From: Bacteriovoracaceae bacterium
GTDB taxonomy: Bacteria; Bdellovibrionota; Bacteriovoracia; Bacteriovoracales; Bacteriovoracaceae
DNA: 5,033 nt
NCBI GenBank assembly: GCA_947440875.1
Contig: CANETG010000216.1
Span: 1-5,033, forward strand
Direction: 5' to 3'
Position numbers and translations under genes: made by a program. This document shows positions 1-5,033 of this stretch, piece by piece. Every line of letters begins with the position of its first letter. The stretch's first letter is position 1. The notes under the pieces are model-generated. The model did not search any database, was not told the DNA's origin, and saw nothing but the letters and a program-made list of their open reading frames with translations.

Positions 1-274
1 TCCTTCTAAAACGGCTTTCGCTTCAGGCTGGATGAATAAAGGTGGCTGGGGAGGGAGAAGATACGACCAGGGATTTGTGATGTCAGATCACGCCGACTGG
101 AACGATCTCAATCGTACGATTTTGGAAACTCGGGCAAAAAAAATTTTTGTCCAGCATCGGAATGGGGCACTGGTTAAGCATCTGCGCGAAAAAGGCTTGG
201 AAGCTCACCCGGTCGAAGTTCTCCAGTCGCTTTTTGACAGAACCCCGAGCGGGACTAATCTCCAACTCATATGA
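1..274 (+). CDS. Ligase-associated DNA exonuclease (beta-CASP MBL fold), C-terminal part
   Basis: This is the C-terminal 90 residues of a gene whose start lies before the window; the frame is open from base 2 to the TGA at 272-274. The fragment begins with an ASGWM segment and then GFVMSDHADW. The SDHAD histidine (codon 89-91) is the metal-binding residue of beta-CASP motif B. After it comes an IFVQH segment whose histidine (codon 155-157) matches motif C, and then LVKHLREKGLEA. This order is typical of the metallo-beta-lactamase nucleases called ligase-associated DNA exonucleases, often encoded beside an ATP-dependent DNA ligase and an Lhr-type helicase and thought to process DNA ends in repair. 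Motif C usually reads THG, and here the residue after His is Arg. The active-site HxHxDH motif lies outside the window, so activity cannot be judged. The stop overlaps the next start (ATGA), implying one transcript and coupled translation. An RNA-processing beta-CASP enzyme is the less likely alternative. Confidence 0.85.
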   Translation, partial: PSKTAFASGWMNKGGWGGRRYDQGFVMSDHADWNDLNRTILETRAKKIFVQHRNGALVKHLREKGLEAHPVEVLQSLFDRTPSGTNLQLI

Positions 275-2652
275 AAAAAATTTTCATGGGAGTTCAGGAA
301 TTCGCAATCCCTTCTCCGCTCACTGGAAGCATTGAGGCCAATTCAGGAATGGGACCTAACGGTCTTCAAAAAGGTATTGAGCTCCATCAGCAGATTCAGG
401 AAAGAAGACAGCAAGAGTATCCGGACTACATTCCAGAAGTACGGATTTCGCACGAATTTCAATGTGAAGGTTTTTCATTTCAGATCGATGGGCGCATGGA
501 CGGAATGATTCCAGGTGATCAGCCTTGGATCGAAGAGATCAAATCTAGTTTTAATGTGCATGAGCTTCGAAAAATGATTCAAGAAAGATGGGATAATCAT
601 CCCTACGTTCTCCAGCTTCAGACTTACGGTTACATGCACTGGATAAAAACCGGTGAAGAGGCGAAACTATCTCTTCATCTTGTGTCTTCACGAAACGGAG
701 AAAGCTACGATTGGGAAGTAAATTTTAATCCAGTTGCTTACGAGAAATGGCTTCGCCGTAGAATGGGAGAACTCGTTGAGGATGCCAAGCGAGCTGAAAA
801 GCGCACTCTGCGCCGGAAGAAAATGGCGGAAACTTTTCCTTTTCCATTCGACAAACCGAGAAGTGGACAAGAGGAACTAATCTCTGCCATCACTGAGGGG
901 CTCGATGATAAAAGTCCGATGATGATTCAAGCTCCCACGGGCCTTGGGAAAACTGTCGGAGTTCTTTATCCCGCACTCAAGGAAGCAATGTCTCGCGGAC
1001 AAAAAGTCATTTACGTCACTCCTAAAAATAGTCAGCAGCTCGTGGCCGAAGAAGCGATTGAGAAATTCCAAGAGAAGGGATGTCAGGTGAAATCTCTGAC
1101 TCTGACTGCAAAAAGTAAACTCTGCATGAAAGCTGAGCCCCTATGCAATCCGGAGTATTGTGAATACGCTCGCGACTACTACGATAAAGTTTTTAAGCAC
1201 GATCTCAAGGCTCAGCTGCAGAAGAAAAAGAAAATTTCATCGCGGGTCATGAAGAACATGGCCGAAAAATATCAGGTCTGTCCTTTCGAACTGCAGTTAG
1301 AAGTCATTGATGAAATGGACACGGTTATCTGCGACTATAATTACGTGTTCGCTGCGCGCAGTGCTTTAGGAAGACTTCCTCACGTGCGTTTTGAAGAAGA
1401 GGGAAAACCTAATCTCGTCGTGGATGAAGCACACAATCTCCCCTCAAGGGCGATGGGCTACTACTCGCCGATTCTATCAGGGCTCGCTCTTGAGAAAATG
1501 AGAAAGGAGATTTTAGAGCTGCCTAAAAAGTTCTCTCGAGAAGGCGAAGAGTTTCTTAATTCTGCGTTGGTCCTTCTGATGGACTTAGCACCCGAAGGGA
1601 AGAAAAAAGAAAAAATTGACCCCCATCTTGGTCCATTTTTAGAAATGAGAGAAGATCTCCGCGGATTTCTTTCCCGATACCTCGACAGTGATGTGGATAT
1701 CAAGCCGAGGGATGTCGTCCTCAGGCTTGTTTTTTATTGGTCGGAGTTCACGGACATTTTGCAGCAGATTCATGGTGAAGACCACCCAGAGTTTTTTATC
1801 AGCTGGTGGCCAGAAGGTCACACGGGAGCAATAAAAATTACTTGCTGTGATGCTTCGGAACTCATAAAGCCTCGGTATGAGAATTACGAAAATATTGTCG
1901 CCTTTTCTGCGACTTTGAAACCTTTCGATTACTATGCGAAACTTTCTGGGCTTGCCTCTGAAAATCTCCTGACCGCCGAATTTCAATCGCCCTTCGATCA
2001 TAAGCGTCGAAAAATTCTTATCATTCCGCAGATCTCAACAAAGTATTCACAGCGTGAAACGAGTGCCAAAAAAATTGCCGAAACCATTGAACGTGTCGCC
2101 ACTATTCGGACAGGAAATTACCTCGCACTTTTTCCGAGTTTCGAATTCATGGAAAGAACTTTGCGCGAGTTTCGTCTCCCTAAGGGAATGAAACTCATCG
2201 CTCAGCCGCGGTTCATGAAAAATGATGATGTAGAAAGTGCCCTCAATGTTTTGCGAGCTGGAGTTCATCCGACGATTCTGTTTGCCGTTCAGGGAGGACA
2301 TTTTTCCGAGGGAGTTGATTATCCTGGAGAGATGCTCATCGGTGCTTTCGTTGTAGGGCCACCACTCCCAAGCTTTGAATATGATCGCGAGCAGATGCGC
2401 GAGTTCTATGAGAAAAACTACAAGAAAGGTTTTGATTATGCCTATACCTTTCCGGCGATGGCAAAGGCTGTTCAGTCAGCAGGAAGAGTGATTCGATCTG
2501 AGAAGGATAAAGGAATTATCATTCTGATGGACGATCGTTTCTTGGAAAAGAACTATAGTCAATCCATGCCACTCGATTGGTTTAAGGAATCGCCGCGGGA
2601 ACTTGTCTCCGGAAGCATTATTCGAGATCTAAGTGAATTCTGGTCGGATTAA
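271..2652 (+). CDS. PD-(D/E)XK nuclease fused to XPD/DinG-type Fe-S superfamily 2 DNA helicase
   Basis: This 793-residue protein is predicted to be a cytoplasmic ATP-dependent DNA helicase-nuclease. Residues about 1-175 form a RecB/Cas4-like PD-(D/E)XK nuclease: GIELH (His39), IDG (Asp73), EIK (Glu89, Lys91) and a Q-x3-Y motif at 115-119. The helicase follows. Walker A is APTGLGKT (221-228). Four cysteines (285, 292, 297, 337) lie between Walker A and the DEAH box (385-388), as in XPD, FancJ and DinG, where they bind a 4Fe-4S cluster; the last is in CPFELQLE. Next come SATL (546-549), EGVDYPGE near 680-687 and motif VI QSAGRVIRS (735-743). All catalytic residues are present and I see no frameshift. 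Known relatives unwind DNA 5'-3', often at forks or structured ends. The ATG lies in the stop of the upstream exonuclease gene with no clear Shine-Dalgarno, so start 271 is supported by coupling; an ATG at 286 would lose only five residues. No terminator is visible downstream. The exact substrate is unknown. Confidence 0.93.
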   Translation: MKKIFMGVQEFAIPSPLTGSIEANSGMGPNGLQKGIELHQQIQERRQQEYPDYIPEVRISHEFQCEGFSFQIDGRMDGMIPGDQPWIEEIKSSFNVHELRKMIQERWDNHPYVLQLQTYGYMHWIKTGEEAKLSLHLVSSRNGESYDWEVNFNPVAYEKWLRRRMGELVEDAKRAEKRTLRRKKMAETFPFPFDKPRSGQEELISAITEGLDDKSPMMIQAPTGLGKTVGVLYPALKEAMSRGQKVIYVTPKNSQQLVAEEAIEKFQEKGCQVKSLTLTAKSKLCMKAEPLCNPEYCEYARDYYDKVFKHDLKAQLQKKKKISSRVMKNMAEKYQVCPFELQLEVIDEMDTVICDYNYVFAARSALGRLPHVRFEEEGKPNLVVDEAHNLPSRAMGYYSPILSGLALEKMRKEILELPKKFSREGEEFLNSALVLLMDLAPEGKKKEKIDPHLGPFLEMREDLRGFLSRYLDSDVDIKPRDVVLRLVFYWSEFTDILQQIHGEDHPEFFISWWPEGHTGAIKITCCDASELIKPRYENYENIVAFSATLKPFDYYAKLSGLASENLLTAEFQSPFDHKRRKILIIPQISTKYSQRETSAKKIAETIERVATIRTGNYLALFPSFEFMERTLREFRLPKGMKLIAQPRFMKNDDVESALNVLRAGVHPTILFAVQGGHFSEGVDYPGEMLIGAFVVGPPLPSFEYDREQMREFYEKNYKKGFDYAYTFPAMAKAVQSAGRVIRSEKDKGIIILMDDRFLEKNYSQSMPLDWFKESPRELVSGSIIRDLSEFWSD

Positions 2653-2737
2653 TTTGTTCACCTTGCTCAGAAGATCATCAGTCAGTCCTAATTAACCTTG
2701 ATTGCACAGTCAATGAATGCGGTGATATTGTGATGAG

Positions 2738-3784
2738 ATGAAATTAGGAGTTGTTGAAGGATTTTTCGGTCCTGCTTGGCCCTCTGGGTCGAGAGAAAGT
2801 TATGCGTCTTTTTTAAAGGGCTTCGGAGGTAGTTTCTATATCTATGCCCCGAAACAAGATCAGCGTTTGAGAAAAGGCTGGAGAGAAGAATGGGATGAAA
2901 GCTATCTTGGCTTCCTCAAACACCTTTCAAGTGTTTTTAGGAACAATGGAATTATGTTTGGTGTGGCACTTAGCCCGTTCGGTTTAGGGAAAGATCTCTC
3001 ACGAGACGATGAAAAAAATCTCCTAGAGAAATTAGATAAGCTCACCACGCAGGGGATTGATATCCTCGGAATTTTTTTTGACGATATGCCTTCCCACGAT
3101 AATTTGGCAGCCGTTCAATCTCAAGTGATAGAGGTTATCCGTCGAAAATATTCGGGGAAAATTATTTTTTGTCCTTCATATTACACGTTTGATCCTATTC
3201 TCGAAAAAGTATTTGGCAAGATGCCGGAGAATTATCTCGAAGAGATTGCGCGACTTATCCCACCAGATGTTGCGATGGCATGGACTGGACCCAGAGTTAT
3301 TTCCCCCGAAGTTACCCGTCAGCATCTTGTAGAAGTAGAAGGACTACTCAAGCGGAAACCATTCATGTGGGAAAATCTTTTCGCCAACGATGGACCTAAA
3401 AACTGTAAGTTCCTGAAGCTTCGCCCGTTCGATGGTCGCACAGAAAAACTTGATGATCTTTCTGAAGCTTGGGGCTTCAATATGATGAACCAGCCAGAAC
3501 TTTCCAAGATAACCTTTCTTGCTTCAAAAAAAGTTTTGATCGATCATCTTTCTCCTGAAACCGCCTTCGATGAAAGTGTGACTCAATTATGTTCTCCAGG
3601 ATTGGCAGATTTTATTTTTTTTCATCGCCTAGATTTTCTAGAGAAAGGTTTGGATGGTCTTACTTCGGAAAGAAAAAATGAGCTCCTAAAAGTGCTCGGA
3701 TCTTTTCCTGATTCCTGTGCCCGGGAAATCGAAGCATGGCTAAAAGGCAGTTATATCGTCGGAAGCGAGTGCCTGACAGACTGA
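2738..3784 (+). CDS. GH84 beta-N-acetylglucosaminidase, O-GlcNAcase-like, cytoplasmic
   Basis: This 348-residue protein is a family 84 glycoside hydrolase, predicted to remove terminal beta-linked N-acetylglucosamine by substrate-assisted catalysis. It opens with GVVEGFFGPAW (4-14), the family signature. YAPKQD gives Lys39, and FFDDMP gives the catalytic pair Asp115-Asp116. CPSYY (145-149) gives the active-site tyrosine, WTGP (182-185) follows, and WENLFAND supplies Asn213 and Asp218. MMNQPE gives Asn251. These match the residues of human OGA that bind the sugar (Lys98, Asp174/175, Tyr219, Asn280, Asp285, Asn313, from memory). About 80 C-terminal residues look helical. It has no signal peptide or membrane segment, whereas many bacterial GH84 enzymes are secreted and multidomain. 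The ATG is the only usable start, because an in-frame TGA lies at 2723-2725 and the family signature begins at residue 4. Its Shine-Dalgarno is poor (GGTGAT, 2721-2726). The 85 bp before it shows no terminator or convincing promoter. The natural substrate is unknown: glycoprotein, peptidoglycan fragment or another glycan. Confidence 0.93.
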   Translation: MKLGVVEGFFGPAWPSGSRESYASFLKGFGGSFYIYAPKQDQRLRKGWREEWDESYLGFLKHLSSVFRNNGIMFGVALSPFGLGKDLSRDDEKNLLEKLDKLTTQGIDILGIFFDDMPSHDNLAAVQSQVIEVIRRKYSGKIIFCPSYYTFDPILEKVFGKMPENYLEEIARLIPPDVAMAWTGPRVISPEVTRQHLVEVEGLLKRKPFMWENLFANDGPKNCKFLKLRPFDGRTEKLDDLSEAWGFNMMNQPELSKITFLASKKVLIDHLSPETAFDESVTQLCSPGLADFIFFHRLDFLEKGLDGLTSERKNELLKVLGSFPDSCAREIEAWLKGSYIVGSECLTD

Positions 3785-3860
3785 GACCGGCATGATTTAC
3801 CCTTCCTCGGCTTCCAAGCTTCGCCGTCGTTAATCACCACCCCCTGAGTCCCGAAGAGAC

Positions 3861-3881
3861 CCTTGAATGATATTTTCAAGG
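3861..3881 (+). promoter_or_regulatory. Perfect inverted repeat covering the RBS of the 3890 gene
   Basis: CCTTGAA (3861-3867) and TTCAAGG (3875-3881) are exact reverse complements separated by 7 nt. In the mRNA this gives a 7-bp hairpin whose 3' arm contains most of the Shine-Dalgarno AAGGA (3878-3882) of the following gene. Folding would therefore hide the ribosome binding site. No T-run follows, so it is not a terminator on the + strand. It could be a translational control element or an operator; chance is also possible at this length. Confidence 0.5.
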
Positions 3882-3882
3882 A
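3878..3882 (+). promoter_or_regulatory. Shine-Dalgarno AAGGA that decides the 3890 start
   Basis: AAGGA lies 7 nt before the ATG at 3890, ideal spacing. It selects this ATG over an in-frame TTG at 3863, nine codons upstream. The ATG also begins a clean signal peptide (MKKVLL), which the longer start would spoil with a charged leader. Confidence 0.85.
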
Positions 3883-3889
3883 TCAAAAA

Positions 3890-4699
3890 ATGAAAAAAGT
3901 GCTTTTGGTTGGTCTCCTCATTTTTCCACAGTTTTTGCTCGCCCAGGACGTCCGCGTAAAAATCGAAGACTTTAGTTTTAACTACAATGACCCCTCCGGT
4001 ATAGGGGAAGCAACTTTCTTTCAGCACAATCAGAAGTCCCTCGAGGGCGTGAGAGTGGAAGTTGAAAAAATCGGTGAAGCGATGAACTTCAAAGTCTCCG
4101 GATCCGAGGATCACGAATTTAAACTTGAGAAAGCACCCGATGTCGTCATGAAAGCAAAAACGATGACGGTTGATGACCTCGATCTGAGCTATCAAGACTC
4201 ATTAAGCTTGTCTGTTCTTGAAGGAGAATTCATCGGAGAGGATGAACTTAAACTCAAGAACTTTGCTCTTAATTGTAACAAAGATCTCGCACAGACCGCG
4301 GCCGATAATCAATTGATCTTTGGCTGTCTCCAAAAAATGACCGTGAAGTCCGCTAGCTTTTCGCAGACTGCAGTCGAGGAAGGAATGGTCAGCGCTTTCA
4401 CGAAAGCGGTGGGTGCTGTTGCAGGGGCGCGCGGAGGTCTTTCCATTAAAGCGCTCGATTTTAAAGTGACCAACGGGAAGTATGACCTCGGTGCAGATAT
4501 TAAGGCGCAGATTTCTGGGCGCGCGAAATCGAAAGGGACTATGTCATATGACCCAGCGACGGGAATTATGACCATCAACATCTCGGAAGTAAAATTCGGG
4601 ATACTCAGTGTCACAGGAATGGTTTTTGATGAGCTGAAGAAGAGCGAAAACGAACGGATGAAAGTGAAGCAGCCGAACGTCTTTTATAAGTTGAAATAA
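3890..4699 (+). CDS. Exported protein of unknown function, beta-strand-rich
   Basis: I do not recognise this 269-residue protein's family. It begins with a standard signal peptide: MKK, then a hydrophobic stretch to LLA (residue 18), with probable signal peptidase I cleavage before QDV. There is no lipobox cysteine and no further membrane segment, so the mature protein should be periplasmic, outer-membrane-associated or secreted. Residues about 20-125 and 185-245 show alternating hydrophobic and polar residues, as in extended beta-sheets. The middle (about 130-175) looks more helical and ends in a Gly/Ala-rich loop (174-183). The only cysteines, Cys129 and Cys146, could form a disulfide in the oxidising periplasm. 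The tail has a helix-like FDELKKSENERMK segment and a final PNVFYKLK strand. The strand pattern loosely recalls AsmA-like or DUF2993-type lipid-binding envelope proteins, but this is only a resemblance. The start is set by the Shine-Dalgarno at 3878-3882, which lies in a hairpin. The gene is intact and similar in codon use to its neighbours. Confidence 0.87.
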   Translation: MKKVLLVGLLIFPQFLLAQDVRVKIEDFSFNYNDPSGIGEATFFQHNQKSLEGVRVEVEKIGEAMNFKVSGSEDHEFKLEKAPDVVMKAKTMTVDDLDLSYQDSLSLSVLEGEFIGEDELKLKNFALNCNKDLAQTAADNQLIFGCLQKMTVKSASFSQTAVEEGMVSAFTKAVGAVAGARGGLSIKALDFKVTNGKYDLGADIKAQISGRAKSKGTMSYDPATGIMTINISEVKFGILSVTGMVFDELKKSENERMKVKQPNVFYKLK

Positions 4700-4727
4700 C
4701 GCGATCTTTTATTGACTGATAATCCTT

Positions 4728-4748
4728 ATCGGGAGATTTTCTCCCGAT
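4728..4748 (+). promoter_or_regulatory. Perfect 9-bp inverted repeat burying RBS and start codon of the 4747 gene
   Basis: ATCGGGAGA (4728-4736) and TCTCCCGAT (4740-4748) are exact reverse complements with a 3-nt TTT loop. A U-G and a U-A pair (4727/4749, 4726/4750) could extend the stem. The 5' arm holds the only Shine-Dalgarno-like sequence (GGGAGA, 4731-4736), and the 3' arm holds the first two bases of the ATG at 4747-4749. The folded mRNA should block initiation. No T-run follows on the + strand, so a terminator is unlikely. An inverted repeat of this kind could also be a DNA operator. Confidence 0.6.
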
Positions 4749-5033
4749 GAAAATTATTACTCTCATCTCTCTCTTAACGTTCTCCACTTTCTCCTCGGCC
4801 CTGAGTGTCTTCTCCATGAATCTTCATTGTGGACTTGATGATTGGCAGTCAAGAATGGATATGGTGGTAGATGAAATCGTCGAAATGAATCCAGATGTCA
4901 TCGGACTGCAAGAAGTTTGTTACAACGATGAAATGAACATGACGAAGTACATTGGAGACTCTCTTGGTAAGAAAGGGTATCCGGTCAAATCACTTCTCAC
5001 GATTGATACTCATCGCTCATTTCTCCGCTACCA
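4747..5033 (+). CDS. Exported endonuclease/exonuclease/phosphatase (EEP) family protein, N-terminal part
   Basis: The first 95 residues are visible; the gene runs off the window end. Residues 1-18 form a signal peptide: MK, a hydrophobic core, then FSSA with probable cleavage before LSV. The mature part starts almost directly with the first EEP strand, FSMNLH. Asn25 is the expected active-site asparagine. A helix with QSRMDMVVDEIVEM follows, then the core motif PDVIGLQEV, whose Glu56 is the metal-binding glutamate. This order (strand with Asn, R-containing helix, PD-V-QE) is characteristic of the Mg-dependent family that includes DNase I, exonuclease III, sphingomyelinase and inositol phosphatases. 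The catalytic His and Asp residues and the substrate-deciding loops are outside the window, so nuclease, sphingomyelinase and other phosphodiesterase roles cannot be told apart. The start is chosen because the ATG opens the signal peptide directly and GGGAGA lies 10 nt upstream, inside a hairpin. It follows the unknown exported protein by 47 bp and may share its transcript. Confidence 0.88.
   Translation, partial: MKIITLISLLTFSTFSSALSVFSMNLHCGLDDWQSRMDMVVDEIVEMNPDVIGLQEVCYNDEMNMTKYIGDSLGKKGYPVKSLLTIDTHRSFLRY

Noticed and set aside
271..825. Cas4-like domain as evidence of a CRISPR-Cas locus
   Set aside because: The nuclease is fused to a DinG/XPD-type helicase, no other cas gene or repeat array is present, and Cas4 cysteines are missing.
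1639..2001. Minus-strand open frame of 120 codons inside the helicase gene
   Set aside because: It lies wholly opposite a gene with intact helicase motifs, has no recognisable domain and no supporting start signal.
2653..2737. Terminator or promoter between the helicase and GH84 genes
   Set aside because: I find no GC-rich stem with a T-run. TTGATT at 2698 has no acceptable -10 at proper spacing, and the short TTGA...TCAA repeat is too small to count.
3072..3079. T8 run just before the catalytic Asp pair of the GH84 gene, with another at 3615-3622, as phase-variation tracts
   Set aside because: Eight-base T runs encoding Ile/Phe codons are expected in this composition, both frames are intact, and similar A/T runs occur in other genes here (for example 135-147).
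3808..3826. CGGC...GCCG repeat after the GH84 gene as a terminator
   Set aside because: The stem is only four pairs with an 11-nt loop and no T-run follows, so it does not look like an intrinsic terminator.
3830..4195. Minus-strand open frame of 121 codons opposite the exported-protein gene
   Set aside because: It overlaps the signal peptide and strand region of a well-supported + gene and its translation shows no family features.
4712..4740. Promoter TTGACT - 17 nt - GATTTT before the 4747 gene, or a GATAAT -10 at 4718-4723
   Set aside because: The first has a poor -10 lying inside the hairpin and would give an almost leaderless transcript; the second has no matching -35. Neither is good enough to annotate.

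Overview
The window holds five genes, all on the + strand and closely packed; the first and last are cut by the window edges. Base composition is intermediate (mid-40s percent GC by eye) and looks even throughout. I see no rRNA, tRNA, insertion sequence, CRISPR array or phage gene. The gene set is that of a Gram-negative, envelope-bearing bacterium: a DinG-like helicase fused to a nuclease, a ligase-associated exonuclease, a catalytic-domain-only GH84 enzyme and two small exported proteins. It would fit the predatory Bdellovibrionota/Bacteriovoracales, but that placement is an impression from protein style, not proven by the sequence.

Layout. (1) Positions 1-274 carry the C-terminal 90 residues of a beta-CASP metallo-beta-lactamase nuclease of the ligase-associated DNA exonuclease type. 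(2) Its stop codon overlaps the start of the next gene (ATGA), a 793-residue protein with an N-terminal PD-(D/E)XK nuclease and an XPD/DinG-type helicase with four cysteines placed for an iron-sulfur cluster (271-2652). These two form a translationally coupled DNA-repair pair. (3) After 85 bp comes a 348-residue family 84 glycoside hydrolase (2738-3784). It keeps all the catalytic residues of animal O-GlcNAcase but has no signal peptide. (4) After 105 bp comes a 269-residue exported protein of unknown function (3890-4699). (5) After 47 bp comes the N-terminal part of an exported endonuclease/exonuclease/phosphatase-family protein (4747 to the window end).

Functional reading. The first two genes very probably work together on DNA ends or damaged DNA: a helicase-nuclease to unwind and trim, and a ligase-associated exonuclease to process ends. 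The GH84 gene is predicted to release terminal beta-linked GlcNAc from a substrate inside the cell. The last two genes encode envelope or extracellular proteins and are probably expressed separately.

The most unusual observations are the cytoplasmic, O-GlcNAcase-like GH84 protein, and two perfect inverted repeats that sit exactly on the translation start regions of the two exported-protein genes. One buries the Shine-Dalgarno of the 3890 gene; the other buries both the Shine-Dalgarno and the ATG of the 4747 gene. No wholly new system is evident.
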